In this document: in pieces, positions 53,816 through 64,000 of the stretch
Numbering within the stretch: position 1 is the first letter of the stretch
Layout: every line of letters starts with the position of its first letter
From: Odontocerum albicorne
Taxonomy: Eukaryota > Arthropoda > Insecta > Trichoptera > Odontoceridae
Direction: 5' to 3'
Assembly: GCA_949825065.1 (NCBI GenBank)
Contig: OX463846.1
Coordinates: forward strand, 13,391,753-13,455,752
Length of the DNA stretch: 64,000 bases
Notes under the pieces: model-generated
The model's input: only the letters and a program-made list of their open reading frames with translations
The model's database searches: none
What the model was told of the DNA's origin: nothing
Program-made: the position numbers and the translations under genes

Positions 53816-54034
53816 GAGTATTTTGTATAATGCTTTCGTTGTATATAATACCACCTGCTGGGATAAATGCCATGTGACACTCTCTTTTAACCAATTAGAA
53901 GGAGGTTAAATATACTTAAAGTGAAAACCAGACTGATACCCTATTTATAAATTTGAGTACCGACGGGAATTGAACTTGCCACCTCCGGGTCGGAAAAGAA
54001 GCATCTTACCAACTAGACCACCAATCAATACTGC
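53816..54034 (-). repeat. SINE-A, full length
   Basis: The complement shows the head ('ggtctagttggtaagatgc' from 54005-54024), the B box ('ggcaagttcaattcccg' from 53956-53972), 'atcagtctggttttcacttt', and the 3' 'cacatggcatttatcccagcagg' near 53860. Confidence 0.8.
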
Positions 54035-54590
54035 CGAAGACTATGTCGTCTTATGTCCACATAACTACAATAATAAGGGGTGATATAAGAATGAATGAAT
54101 TAAAAATAGATGTTTTATAAGAATGTTCTAATTTCTACGCAATCGCTGCCTGCACAGGCATCAATAAATTACTTTTTATTTCACAACTCTACATTAATAA
54201 CAGTTGAATAATATATATTGTAGTTTCAATTGAGAACCACGCGCACTCCATCTATCATGGAAAAGACAGTCAATATGCAATAAATTGCCTCGCTCCGAGC
54301 AACAAAGCCTTGATAAATTACAACAATCCGATGTGTTTATCTCTTTTGTACGCCATTTTATTGCTAACAAATCATACAATACGAATCTCAGAATAATTAC
54401 ACCTCTGTTATTCTTTAAATTGAACAAGATTAAATCAAAATTATTTTATATTAAGGGATGAAACAAATGACAATAATGATTTCGTTTATTTTTTATGCTG
54501 ATCCATGAAAATGACATATGGATATTATCACGTACGATATAAGTATTTAAAATATTTTGCTTTAAAAATCACTCTTCCTGGATGACTGAC
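54035..54590. other. AT-rich stretch, nothing recognised
   Basis: A 77-codon minus-strand frame (54194-54427) has no known motif. Confidence 0.45.
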
Positions 54591-54591
54591 G

Positions 54592-54795
54592 ACCTCCGTG
54601 GCCTAGTTGGTAAGACGCATGTCTCCTGACCCGGAGGTTGCGGGTTCGGTTCACGTTGGAACCTAGATTAAAATAAAGGATTCCAGTCTGGTTTCACTTA
54701 AGGTCTCTTTAACATCTTTCTGGTTACTTGGAAGATATTTTCACATGGCAATAAGCCCGCTAGGTTGTAATATTTACAACGAAATACAATACAAT
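54592..54795 (+). repeat. SINE-A, best-preserved copy
   Basis: The head is 'gacctccgtggcctagttgg' with A box at 54598-54612 and B box 'gcgggttcggttcac' (54640-54654). Then 'aaggattccagtctggtttc', 'cttaaggtctctttaacatc', 'tttctggttacttggaagat', 'cacatggcaataagcccgc' and a tail 'acaacgaaatacaatacaa'. The A and B boxes are those of an RNA polymerase III promoter. The acceptor and anticodon stems do not pair, so it is not a tRNA gene. Confidence 0.9.
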
Positions 54796-55230
54796 GAATC
54801 GTTAATTGATTGAATTGTCGCTCTAACAGTTGTCGCTGTTTCAATTTCGATCTTGATATCTAGTCTTGGCTTGGTTGTTCTTTCACATATTTCTAGATCA
54901 AAAAATTAACTGCGTTATAGCGAATTCGCGCAAATGGAGACCGCGTAAACGGAGGGTTTATTTTTAAAGTGATAATTTTTAAAGTAATAATGAGAAACTT
55001 TCGAAATATTCTTTTTTATTTAGTAAAACCACTAAATGGTTTAGGTCCAGATCTCAACTTTAGTGTACTGTGGTTAATTTTAAATTGTGAATTAACAACC
55101 TTAATGAACATTCTAAGTGCACATGTATGGTATGTTTGAGTTATTTGTAAAGTCCAATATACGAGTACACTGACTTCTCCTCAGAGTAGTCTCATTAAAA
55201 ATATAATTTTATAAAATGTTATCCAATTAA
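54796..55230. other. AT-rich stretch, nothing recognised
   Basis: No repeat or coding similarity noticed. Confidence 0.5.
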
Positions 55231-55232
55231 CC

Positions 55233-55402
55233 TTATGAGGTGCATGGCCGCGCTGTAACGCACTGGACTTCCGTGCGGAGGGTCGTCTTTTCGAGCCCCG
55301 CGCTGTGCTACTCCCCTCGAATGACACATGCACTTTTTCCGCCTAGTATTCGAGGGTATAAAGATACCTATGACTTCGGTCATATCTATTCTTAAAAAAA
55401 AA
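55233..55402 (+). repeat. SINE-C, short form with poly(A)
   Basis: The head is 'gaggtgcatggccgcgctgtaacgc'. Then 'gagccccgcgctgtgctactc', 'tttccgcctagtattcgagg', 'atgacttcggtcatatctattc' and a ten-base A run. This copy ends where the longer ones (32918, 40335) continue, so the family has a short and a long form. Confidence 0.88.
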
Positions 55403-55494
55403 ATAAACACTTGCTTTTTTCAAAATTGTCAATATGATGATATATGTCCAACCTAAAAAATCTTGATATTTATGTAGTTATTTTCTTTAACACT

Positions 55495-55605
55495 TCATTG
55501 CAAATACAATCTAGAGGGTTTATTGTCAGTCGGTAATCTTTTCCAACCAACCAGACAAAAGTAAATAAAACAAGTTACATGGTCACAAAAAATATTCAAA
55601 AGATT
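55495..55605 (-). repeat. SINE-A 3' half, 'atgtaacttg' subfamily
   Basis: The complement reads 'tttgtgaccatgtaacttg', 'tacttttgtctggttggttgg' and 'aaaagattaccgactgac', as at 49370 and 60085. Confidence 0.7.
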
Positions 55606-55647
55606 AACAACTGACAACAATGAAACGCCTTCAAGCCTGATATCACT

Positions 55648-55975
55648 TGACGATTTTCGTATCCTAGATGATAGGACGATTGAGTTCTACTTGGGAGCTT
55701 TATGTTCCATTACCGATAGAACCCAAAAAAATCCAGTCAAGTAAAATAATTAATCATCTGATAACAATATTCGCACGCCCTAGACGCGTGTGAGTGTTGT
55801 TTCTTCAAGTGTGATTGTCTTGCCAAAAATAAGCGACGACGAGAAACTAGTATCGTATGTACTCCAGTGGGTCAAAAATACGAAGGTTCGATCAATAAAG
55901 CCGAAGATAATATAGCCACCTTTTAATATTCTTCAAAATATCTACATAGCGAATTCGGATTTATTATTGAGTGAT
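55648..55975 (+). repeat. SINE-B, near full length
   Basis: The head is 'tgacgattttcgtatcctag', with a poor B box. Then 'aatccagtcaagtaaaat', 'tgataacaatattcgcacgc', 'gacgcgtgtgagtgttgtttc', 'gcgacgacgagaaactagtatcg', 'actccagtgggtcaaaaatacgaaggttcgatc' and 'agcgaattcggattta'. The hairpin 'tattcgcacg...cgtgtgagtg' typical of the family is visible. Confidence 0.8.
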
Positions 55976-56094
55976 ATATGAACGAATGAACGAACTTCTT
56001 CGACGTACTTCCTTTTCACAAAATAATATTTTTTTTAAATAATTAAAGGACTCAGGTTGTACAAATACACAACATCATTAATTATTTTGTAGTC

Positions 56095-56368
56095 TTCTTC
56101 TACCTGGCTCCATCCCAACTCACTGTCTGCGAAGACTGTTGGAGTCAGCTCTCCTCGTCTTCAGGTTGTATGCTCTTCTGTCCCGGACTACGTCCTCCAG
56201 GCCGTGCCTCTGCATCAGGTTATCTTTTTGTACCACCCATGAATTCTTTGGTCTTCCTCTGGTTGTTATTCGAGGAAGATCCATGGAGATTGCCTGGTTC
56301 ACAATGTGATCGGGTGCTCTGCGTCCAACGTGCCCATACCATCTCAATCGCCTCTTCTCCATTTTGTA
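56095..56368 (-). pseudogene. LINE reverse-transcriptase C-terminal end (group 6), intact 80 codons
   Basis: The minus strand reads MEKRRLRWYGHVGRRAPDHI, VNQAISMDLPRITTRGRPKN, SWVVQKDNLMQRHGLEDVVR, DRRAYNLKTRRADSNSLRRQ to a stop near 56120. 'RLRWYGHV.RR...hivn.a' and 'RGRPk..W....' are the standard landmarks before the stop of this non-LTR group. The uninterrupted frame makes it one of the younger LINE pieces here, but it is 5'-truncated. Confidence 0.85.
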
Positions 56369-56597
56369 GTGTTATCGATAAAAACATAAAATAAAAATGA
56401 AAATTTTGGGAATGGGTAATTATAAATTTTTAAATAACACAGTCACTATCAAAACAAAACTCTTTTAAATAGTGCTTATCGTAATTCACGTTTAAAATAA
56501 TACTTGTATTATGTAACATTGTTTTTAAGTATTAAATAACAAATATTTGTTTAAATAGATAATATTTAAAATAATAGCTTATCGAACAATTCTTTGA
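56369..56597. other. AT-rich stretch, nothing recognised
   Basis: No feature recognised. Confidence 0.5.
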
Positions 56598-56800
56598 AAC
56601 GGAATCCATGACCTAGTTGGTAAGACGCCTGTCTTTTGACCCAGGAGTTGAGGGTTCGATTCCTATTGGTAGGTACCCATTTTTATTAATTATGATTCCA
56701 GGCTGATTTTCACTAAGGGCTTTTTTCACTAGCATAATTCTGGTTTTAACAGAATGATTCAACACTTCAATGTGAAAAAAATCTACATAATAAACTTAAA
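56598..56800 (+). repeat. SINE-A copy
   Basis: The head is 'acggaatccatgacctagttggtaag', with B box 'gagggttcgattcct' (56650-56664). The body is 'tgattccaggctgattttcac' and 'ttttttcactagcataattctgg'. The 3' third is decayed. Confidence 0.8.
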
Positions 56801-56814
56801 TTAAAGTAACATGC

Positions 56815-56880
56815 CTGTTTGCTTGTTCTGTTTCTGCCTGTTCTGTTTCTGCCTGTTCTGTTTCCCTGCCTTTTTCGTTT
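56815..56880. repeat. 15-bp tandem repeat
   Basis: Three to four units of 'tgcctgttctgtttc', the outer ones imperfect. Confidence 0.85.
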
Positions 56881-57044
56881 CTGTTTTACAAAAGCACTGT
56901 CAAAGTGTTATGTTACAAATAGTCACATTACAATTAACCCGCCAGAATGCACTATATACTCGTACAACGAAAGTGTAATACAATGATTTGATTGTGAATA
57001 AAGTGACTGTTTGTTAACTATATCCTTAAATCTAATCTAATGCT

Positions 57045-57297
57045 GTGTGGTTTGTATACCTAGAGCTGGATTGTGTCGACTGGGAGCGCGTCCAGTAGAG
57101 CGGCACCACGGCTTTAGGGATGACACTTTTTGAGACTGCGAGACACGACCGTGAAAGGGAAAAGCGCGTAAACAAAAAGTACGCCTATCACTGAGACGCC
57201 AGATGCCGCCTGGAAGAGCGTGTCCACACTGCGGGAGGGTGTGTGCATCTAGAATCGGACATTTAAGCCATTTCAGAGTGCACAAAATGAAAAGTTT
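57045..57297 (+). pseudogene. LINE C-terminus with C2H2 zinc finger (group 7)
   Basis: The plus strand, with one frameshift, ends in QMPPGRACPHCGRVCASRIG and HLSHFRVHKM. That is a complete C-x2-C-x12-H-x3-H finger (Cys/Cys at 57217 and 57226, His/His near 57265 and 57277). The wording 'CP.CGRvCaSriGL.SH.R.H' is known from the extreme C-terminus of some insect non-LTR reverse-transcriptase proteins, which supports a transposon and not a host zinc-finger gene. Upstream pieces are frameshifted. Confidence 0.7.
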
Positions 57298-57544
57298 ATT
57301 ATACTCGTCTGCGAGGGATTGTCTAAGTTTATAAATTTTACTGACTTAACGCAGTTGATTCGAATCGCTCGACTGTAAAACAATATGTTTAAAATAAACA
57401 ATTTATTATTTATTGTTAACTAAGAACTCTTTGATTGAATGTTGTGAAATCCAAAGTCATGGTGATAGAATGTTTGGAAAGAAAGGAGAATACGTTATAT
57501 GAGTGTACAATGAAAGATGAGAGCAAGTTAAATAATTTTGCTGT
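57298..57544. other. AT-rich stretch, nothing recognised
   Basis: No feature recognised. Confidence 0.5.
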
Positions 57545-58065
57545 TTGTGTAATAATTTCTTAGATGATGGAAGAGTTCAGAGAGATACTGAACGGCGTGG
57601 AGCGAAAATAAACAAAGTCAACGGGGCACTACAATACATAGGTATATATACACTCGAACCGAACAGTATCAAAATCTGCTTTGATAGTCCACAGCAGTAT
57701 TTTAGCGCCAAATTTGATGTATGGGAGTGAAACGTGAACGTGAAACAATACTGAAAAGAGTCGAATAAATACTTTAAAAATGCGGCCAATGGGTTGAGTG
57801 AGAGGAAAAGAGGACTCTTAGATAATTTGGGTATGTAAAACGAATAAATAAAGAAAGATTCACCGAACAAATGTGTAGTGTTAATGCGTGAGTAAAAGGC
57901 ATGCTAGAGGAAGACCAAGAAAAGTATGGTTGGATATAATGAATGATATTTTGAGAGAAGGAAACGTAGAAATGCAGGGAAATCGTGAAAGTTTTATAAG
58001 AAGGTGTATGGATGTAAAAAAGCGGAGGGTATGTGTCGCGATATGAAAGTCTGGCGCTCTGTATA
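57545..58065 (+). mobile_element. LINE-1grp 3' end, longest copy
   Basis: It reads FLDDGRVQRDTERRGAKINK then VNGALQYIGIY, the family's 'F.DDGrverDverRvg.gnKVnGAL' segment, followed by 'gtatgggagtgaaacgtg' (YGSET). It continues through 'ggaagaccaagaaaagtatggttggat' (GRPRKVWLD), 'gaatgatattttgagagaagg' and 'aaagtctggcgctctgt'. Several stops and frame changes. It is collinear with the other copies and serves as the empty-site control for the MITE at 44817. Confidence 0.8.
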
Positions 58066-58634
58066 ATCTAGATGATTTGAAATACTATACATGTTTATGA
58101 ACGAATTGGGTAAATATATCACAAAAATGCCATGGTCGACCAACCTTCAAATAAAAAATATAAACATTGATATTAAAAAAAGATTGTCCGCGACATTAAT
58201 TACAAATATCAACAGTTGTCGTATTTGATGTTGCAGACATAAGGTTAAAGTATGTTTATGGTCTGAAAGAACTCAAACCATATGACAGACAGAGACAACT
58301 GTTCAAACATTAGCTCATTTTGATTAATTTCCTTCATGGACTAATGCAAGGCAAACATAATATAGATACAGGTGATGGCTATTCAGATTTTTTGTCTTTC
58401 AAATGCGTATCATTTAATTGTCGTAAGACATTCAAATGTTATTAGAATTCATTTCTTGTATTGTGTTTGCTACTTGCTATTTGAATTAGTATGTTATTTT
58501 CGGAAATTATTTTACCATAGAATTTTTTAATATTGTACTATGTGAATTTTTGTTAAGTCTTTGTTAAAACATGTTACAATTAGCTATAAAGTTTAACCAT
58601 ACTGGTACGATATATTTTTTTGGTAAAATCAGAT
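58066..58634. other. AT-rich stretch, nothing recognised
   Basis: No feature recognised. Confidence 0.5.
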
Positions 58635-58637
58635 ATC

Positions 58638-58698
58638 GAGTTTAAAGCCCCCAGGGGGAAGACCAGCGTATTACCAACTAGGTCACGGAGGCCGTCTG
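58638..58698 (-). repeat. SINE-A head only
   Basis: The complement gives 'ggcctccgtgacctagttgg' (58676-58695) and 'gcgctggtcttccccctggggg'. Only the tRNA-like head remains. Confidence 0.7.
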
Positions 58699-59960
58699 CA
58701 GATATTGGTTTTAATCGATGAATGGAGGAAGGCGACACCCACACAATGAATATTTCTTGATGTCGAAGAATGTTGCTTAATTATGGTAAATAGTATATAC
58801 TGACGCACGTCGGAAAGTATTTTTTCTCTCAAGAAACTATGTGATATCACAAAAATAAACTACTAATTATAAAAATTATCATTCTTTCTTGTCACTATGG
58901 AAAATAAAAAAATTAAATATTTGGTGTTTCACATATATGTAATTAAATATTAATAAACGCGTTTATCGATAAAAATATATCAAATGTTTTTCAAAATATT
59001 GCTCGTACACATACTCGTATATCAGTCAATGATAAAAATATAATTCCAGTTTTGCACGAAAATTTCCGCCTCATTTAGAATGTTGTGTTTTTGATAAAAA
59101 TATAATGTTTTTGTTATTATTACAAATACATCATTAACTTAAATGATATATCATATGCACAAAAAAATAAAATTGTTTATAATTTGTTCAACTGGTTTTC
59201 ATTTGCAGTACTTGTATTTGTGTATTGTTTATAATTATTTGACATGTTTAAGAAATATCAATATGCAAGTTCAACAACACGGAAGAAAGTCGCATTAAAA
59301 CGTTTATAGAAACAGAGGCTTTAAGATAACATGCATCTGGATATTAGGAGGCTGGGAGTGAGGGGAGAGTAGGTGAAGACGTCTAGTGATCGATTGGCTT
59401 GGAGAAAAAATCGTCCTACAGAATAGGATAAATCCCAATAGAAGTCGTAGGGCCATCTAAGGCAAGTCAGTTAAAAATATATGTTTTTAGACTTTCACGT
59501 TTCTTCTTATCAGTTGTATAAGATCTTTCAGAGTGTTGTGCAACATAGTTTGGTTTATAATGATTGTATATCACCGGTATAAAGACTGTACAATCGGTAT
59601 AAGGCTGCAGTTTAATCCTCAGAGATTCCGGTTTGCTTCTTGCGTTTTCGGTGAAGAGATTCCTCTTTGGCCTGCCAGATTCCTCTAGTAGAAGTTCCAG
59701 TAGGTGAGAATATATTTTAAACGATTTCCGCTCCTTATGTGCAGCCCATCGCTTATAGTAAGTCCGTGTATGCCGTCACAGCTTACTAATGCCATGCATA
59801 CCGCGCGCCTTTTGCGCGTATGGGCTGTCCGATCATGTATAGTAATCATTGCAAATGCCACGCATAAGGAACATTTTATTACAAAGGTACAGGTATACAG
59901 TAATAATTTTACAATGTTTACACAGCCAATTATATAAATAAAATTATTAATCTTTGTGAT
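58699..59960. other. No gene recognised
   Basis: AT-rich to 59330, then a more balanced stretch to 59830 with no recognised repeat or motif. A 77-codon frame (59704-59937) is not convincing. Confidence 0.45.
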
Positions 59961-59963
59961 GCA

Positions 59964-60016
59964 TACGTCCGATACAATACTGACGTTTCGAAAACGTTGT
60001 AGTTTTCATCTTCAGC
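59964..60016 (-). ncRNA. Hammerhead-ribozyme-like core, speculative
   Basis: Minus strand, in order: 'ctgaaga' (60009-60015), a 6-bp stem 'gaaaac'/'gttttc' with 6-base loop (59990-60007), GAAA (59986-59989), a 4-bp stem 'cgtc'/'gacg' (59982-59985 and 59966-59969), then TA. This is the CUGANGA - stem II - GAAA - stem III - UH layout of hammerhead ribozymes. The third helix (stem I) is poor, so self-cleavage is doubtful. Related arrangements lie at 2245-2274 and 43792-43817. Penelope-like retroelements are known to carry hammerheads, which would be a natural source. Confidence 0.3.
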
Positions 60017-60084
60017 ATTTGTTCATAGTCTTCACATAATATTATATAGAACTTTATAAATATTTATTTAATAATCTATTGTAA

Positions 60085-60190
60085 AAACAATATGGCGGGA
60101 TTATTGCCAGGCGGCAATCTCTTCCAACCAAACAGACAAAAGTAAATTGGATGTTACATGGTCGCAAAAAACGTTCAAATAATTATTCAT
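60085..60190 (-). repeat. SINE-A 3' half, 'atgtaacatcc' subfamily
   Basis: The complement of 'ggcgggattattgccaggcggcaatctcttccaaccaaacagacaaaag' and 'gttacatggtcgcaaaaaac'. Confidence 0.75.
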
Positions 60191-60239
60191 CTTCGTGAAA
60201 TTTATGAACACACACATAGCATATACAAAATAAATGTAA

Positions 60240-61010
60240 AAGTGAGATATCATCGATCAAAAAAGGATGGGATGGTGGAGAAGAAAAATAATCGGGAATG
60301 AAGCACGTTATATTACTGACTAGAAATGAAGAGCTTTTTCAGCCACTTCTTAAATAATGCCAAGGACGGAGCAAGTCTAACATTTGTTTGTAACTGATTC
60401 CAGAACTAAGTGCATGAACAGTAAAGGAAGACGTAAAATAAGAATAGCGAATCACTAGGAAGGCCAATGAGCAATCTCTGATTAAGCGTAGCGCAAGCCC
60501 ATGATCGGAAAGACGCTGAAAAATTCCGACGAGTTAAGAGGGAGCGACGGGACAGTTAAGGATATTATACAATACAATAGATATAGTATGTGAACTTGGC
60601 GTCTATTGTTCAAGTTCTAATAGTTCAGCGCATTCTGGTATGAAGTTATACGGTCGTACTTTCTCAGGTTAAAAATGAATCTTCGACAAACATTTTGATG
60701 ATGTAATTTGTTCGGGTGTTTCTCCGTAATATCCAAATAACAAACGTCTGCATAGTCAAAAATCTATCATGAATAAGAACTTTTAGGCCATGACAGAATT
60801 TTTATGTTATGAGTGAGAATTTCTTCATCGAGGTCTCAATGTTGAGTTTTGTGGCCCTCCCTTACATCTGTAATTTGGTGTACCATTCTTCCCAGTCCAG
60901 GGACATGTGAAATATAGCGTTTAAAGAGGATCTTGATAACTCTTTTATTTAGTTCATTCAATTGATAAGACACTTCTTTTTTCTCGTTTTACCTCAATTG
61001 TCCCTATGAT
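60240..61010 (-). pseudogene. CR1/Jockey-like LINE reverse transcriptase, C-terminal relic
   Basis: Minus-strand pieces in order: DYADVCYLDITEKHPNKLHH, CRRFIFNLRKYDRITSYQNA, then SFTVHALSSG, and FKKWLKKLFIS-like residues near 60320-60360. The family wording is 'DYaDvcYlditee.lnkLQrlQN.cIRFIfnlRKyDHit.yr..L.wL' and 'FF..qa.rLWNsLP...r.a.sl..FKkrLk'. Stops and shifts are frequent. It is a different lineage from the LINE at 13685. Confidence 0.7.
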
Positions 61011-63095
61011 CGCCAGAATTTTGTTATTCTTTCTTGCAATATACAAAAAATATGCTGGGATATTATATAATATTGCAGCACAGCTATTTTTTTCATGTCT
61101 GATTATCCTGACGTTGGCCACCACTTTGGAGGAAACATCTTTATCTCCGTGGACACTTAATATCTTTTCAATCGTCTGAATGTCCGTCCAATTGGAGATG
61201 TGTTATTTCAAGGAAGTACGCACTTTTTGCCGATTTCCCATCGAAATTCTATTTTATCTATCAAAATTAGTCCCTAAATGTATTTTTAACATTTCGTTAT
61301 TGAATCTAGATAATTGATATTTTGTGTTATTTAAGAGCTCTTATTTTATTCCGGCTTGGCGTCATATCTCAAAATACGACGATACCATGAAACTAGCAGT
61401 ATTATGAAAAGGCAAATAAAACAAAAAAGAAATGAATTATTGGGATATGGCAGGATTATTCAAGTTACACGTTCAATGTGCACTTAAATATTTTATAAAA
61501 CATAAATTGTGACGAGATTCTTTTGTCAAGGAATGACTGTACCAAATTTAAAAAATCTCAATGAATGAAATATGATGAAAGTTTTTCCTTGTATTCATCA
61601 ATACTTTTCCAAATTATATCACATATTTGGACTGATTTTATATCGGTAAATATTTTACTATTGTTTATCCTCTCTTCTTGGTAATTTATTAAATAATCTT
61701 TGAAAGATAATACACCAATACATTTCATTTTATTTTGTGTCTTTTGCACATAAACCTTGCTTTACGTTCATAACTTTATCTTTAAGTTATGTCACGTCAT
61801 CGCAATTTACACATCTATCACTTTCCTCGGTAAATGTCAACCGTGCATCGTTGCTCAACTTGGCTGCATAATATGAAGCAACGAATACAGGCAATATCGG
61901 CAAAGCATAATAATTTATGTGCAGGAACATCTTGCATTATAAATTATTACGTGTCGTGGTAATGCACCTCTATAATAGTCAACTGCAGGGCCGTTGTTAT
62001 AGAGAAAATATCTAAATTGTCGCATATTTCTTCTCCTTTTGCTCGTAATTTATTGACTGAACAAGTATATTTTTTAAGCTGGTTATGCTCGTATATGCGA
62101 AGAGGCGAGTTCAGGCTGTTTTGTTACATCTGGAGATGCAGTGGCGTGCATCTCCAGATGCAATTGCGTTCCTTTTTAGGGGTGAATCTGTGAGAATAGG
62201 TGACGTTCCCCACTTGCCGGAAATGACTTCACACGTTGTTGAGAAAGTTGAATTGGATGTCATCTTCAAAGGTACCACAGCCATATATTTTTTTCCTTGC
62301 AATACAGCGCACTTAAGTTCTCCTTGGGTGATACCCAATTACTGAACCTCCCAGTTTCAACAGCAAACTTTTGTCGATTGATCTATTCCCTTCGTCTTGT
62401 CGCAATTTGTATAACCACCCAGATTAATCCGCAGGACGCATTTTGTGAGACTGTGAAGAAAGTATAATCTTTCATAGTAGGGACACAGTTCCATGCAGCT
62501 ATATTTCGGACTACCTTTGACCCGATTGGCTACTCTAATTTTGTACTAGGAATAGTTTTACAGCTTTCTCCAATAATTGCAAAAAAAAATTGTTACTCCC
62601 TAAATTTTTAAAGACCTTCTACAGCGCTGGAATAGGAGGAGTCCCCATCAGATGACAGCTCTATTATCAAAAAGTATATGATCGCACTGTAAGGGAATCT
62701 AATTCATTCCAAAAGACAGTGTAGGTGGAGGTAGAAAGACCCCGTGAAACACCTGGTTATATGAACAACTGATGATTTCCTGGCGAGAACTTGAAGTTTG
62801 GGTCCCGAAAACCCATCAATGACAGGATACTTTTTCAATGGTATAATTAATAATTCATCATTCCAAAAAATATATTGAACTATAGGGTGACTATTGAAAA
62901 AAATCATTCTATCGACTTTTTATATACTTAAGTCGGAAACTTTTAGACATTATAACGTATATTAATAAAATTTGTAATATTTCTTGTGGTATTTTCAAGA
63001 CACCCTGATTAGAAGACTATTAGGACGCTTCTAATAGTCATCTGTATAAGAGACTAATTTTTAATGTCTTCTTTCTTAAATGTATTTTCTGCAGT
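61011..63095. other. No gene recognised; one perfect 14-bp stem at 62127-62160
   Basis: 62127-62140 ('catctggagatgca') and 62147-62160 are perfect inverted copies with loop 'gtggcg'. Opposing frames at 62085-62345 (+) and 62111-62338 (-) have no motif. A 61-codon minus-strand frame near 61560-61749 is lysine-rich and unrecognised. Upstream parts of the LINE at 60240-61010 may reach to about 61300 but are unreadable. Confidence 0.45.
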
Positions 63096-63200
63096 TTATT
63101 TTGAGATATATGTGCGATACTCGGAATGAATTTATTATATACTCGGAATGAATTTTTTATATACGAGTATTATATACTCGTATACGAGTACACGTTGTGT
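63096..63200. repeat. Short direct and inverted 'actcg(t)a' repeats
   Basis: 'atactcggaatgaattt' is duplicated (63116-63155). 'atacgagtattatatactcgtat' and 'acgagtac' then form small A/T-rich stems. Confidence 0.7.
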
Positions 63201-63299
63201 TGCAGTCAAGGAACCTTTATTTATTTGTTTGAATTAATCTGAGGTGGTATTTGTGGATTTGCATTTTTTCTGCCATCTACTTATTTTCTGTATTTTTTT

Positions 63300-63525
63300 T
63301 CTTCTTATTCTACATGTGCAAGGGTGGGGGCTGAAAAACATCTGGTGTCCCCGCGGTTGGGCTCACCCTATATTGGTGGGGGATGTTATTAGATAAGCTT
63401 AGACATTTTGATAGATTCTCTCTTAAATGTATTTTCTGTCATTTATATGTTTTTGAAGTGTATTTAAATATATTACGAATGTTATATGTTGCTATCAATA
63501 AACCTATATTTATTTATTATCAGCG
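63300..63525 (+). mobile_element. LINE 3' untranslated end, single module
   Basis: 'caagggtgggggctgaaaaacatctgg', 'ggttgggctcaccctatattggtggggg', 'atgttattagataagct', then 'tatgttgctatcaataaacc' and a TTTA-rich tail. It matches the minus-strand sequence 36219-36440. The coding part is missing, so the element was truncated inside its 3' untranslated region. Confidence 0.78.
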
Positions 63526-64000
63526 CTGGTAAGGTTAAAACCACGTCCAGAAAGAATTCTGAGACAATATTGATGATGAGTTTTGGGAATTCTTACAGAA
63601 AATATAAGTAACAACAAAAAACTATCAGATCTATGCAAAAAAAAATACAGATCAATCAGTCAATATTGTCAACATTCATTATTGAAAAAGCTACATAATG
63701 AAATAAAATTAAAAAATGCAATAGTTGCAATTAGTAACAATTTCATAGAACTACTTAAAAAATAAAATCTTAAGATTGTTTATGTAATTTTCGGAAGAAA
63801 ATGGCTATGTTGGAGCTAAGGAGAAAATAAGACCATCGATATATAAAGATTTCAACAGATTAAACCTGCTGATTGGGAAATTGATCTCATCGTAACTCAA
63901 GTTTTGATGTGTCTAAAACTGGCGTCTTCAGTCAGCCAATAACTGACAATCAATCACCATCACGAGATATTGCACATTATATCATAAATAATTCACATGT
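63526..64000. other. Unassigned, runs off the window
   Basis: A 60-codon lysine-rich frame (63583-63765) in A-rich DNA has no recognised motif. Nothing else noted. Confidence 0.45.

Noticed and set aside
54592..54666. tRNA gene suggested by A and B boxes
   Set aside because: Acceptor and anticodon arms do not pair, and the same head with the same downstream body recurs many times, so these are SINE heads.
62085..62345. Paired opposing frames of 75-86 codons
   Set aside because: No recognisable domain on either strand; kept as unassigned.

Overview
This is AT-rich animal DNA, most probably from an insect. No host gene can be supported anywhere in the 64 kb. No open frame longer than about 200 codons exists apart from one running through a (TA)n tract and a gap of Ns. 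Every protein-like stretch I recognise is a decayed piece of a transposable element. The window is best read as intergenic or deep intronic sequence built by successive mobile-element insertions. The mixture (tRNA-derived SINEs, many 3'-truncated non-LTR retrotransposons, hAT, mariner/Tc1 and TTAA-flanked piggyBac-type elements) is typical of insects, Lepidoptera- or Hemiptera-like, but I cannot fix the order from sequence alone.

DNA transposons. Two almost identical hAT deletion derivatives (1009-2064 and 29563-30583) lie in opposite orientation, each with a perfect 8-bp target duplication and the C-terminal transposase domain. There is also an internally deleted mariner (37313-38214), a Tc1-type transposase relic (about 16400-16900), a hAT-type MITE with a perfect 8-bp duplication (52248-52645), a TTAA-flanked piggyBac-type MITE (15047-15291), a pair of 219-bp TA/TATA-flanked MITEs (26213-26431, 44817-45035) and a TA-flanked MITE inside a SINE (123-443).

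Retroelements. I separate three tRNA-headed SINE families by their bodies. SINE-A has a tail like 'ttggttggaagagattgccacatg'-type sequence. SINE-B has a body with 'tgacgaatcgcgagttc' and 'taagcccgaaggttcgat'. SINE-C has a head 'gcatagccgcgctgtaacg' and ends in 'tatgacttcggtcat'. At least eight kinds of LINE 3' fragment can be told apart by the protein motifs that survive. The commonest (called LINE-1grp here) is present in about fifteen pieces on both strands. A CR1/Jockey-like reverse transcriptase end is clear at 13685-14416 and 60240-61010.

Repeats and structure. There are minisatellites with units of 15, 27, 35, 36 and about 49 bp, a 226-bp (TA)n run abutting a 200-base assembly gap (53456-53655), and several striking hairpins: 40-bp arms at 36793-36875, 25-bp arms at 33857-33913, and a foldback with arms of more than 50 bp at 43732-43899. 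Three places carry a related 'CTGAAGA ... GAAAC' arrangement that resembles a hammerhead-ribozyme core. That is the most speculative observation here.

A few stretches (12530-12780, 22440-22700, 28870-29120, 49920-50270 and others) are richer in G+C than their surroundings and do not resemble any repeat in the window. They are the best candidates for low-copy, possibly regulatory, DNA. All repeat relationships were found by eye, so boundaries of old copies are approximate (tens of bases).
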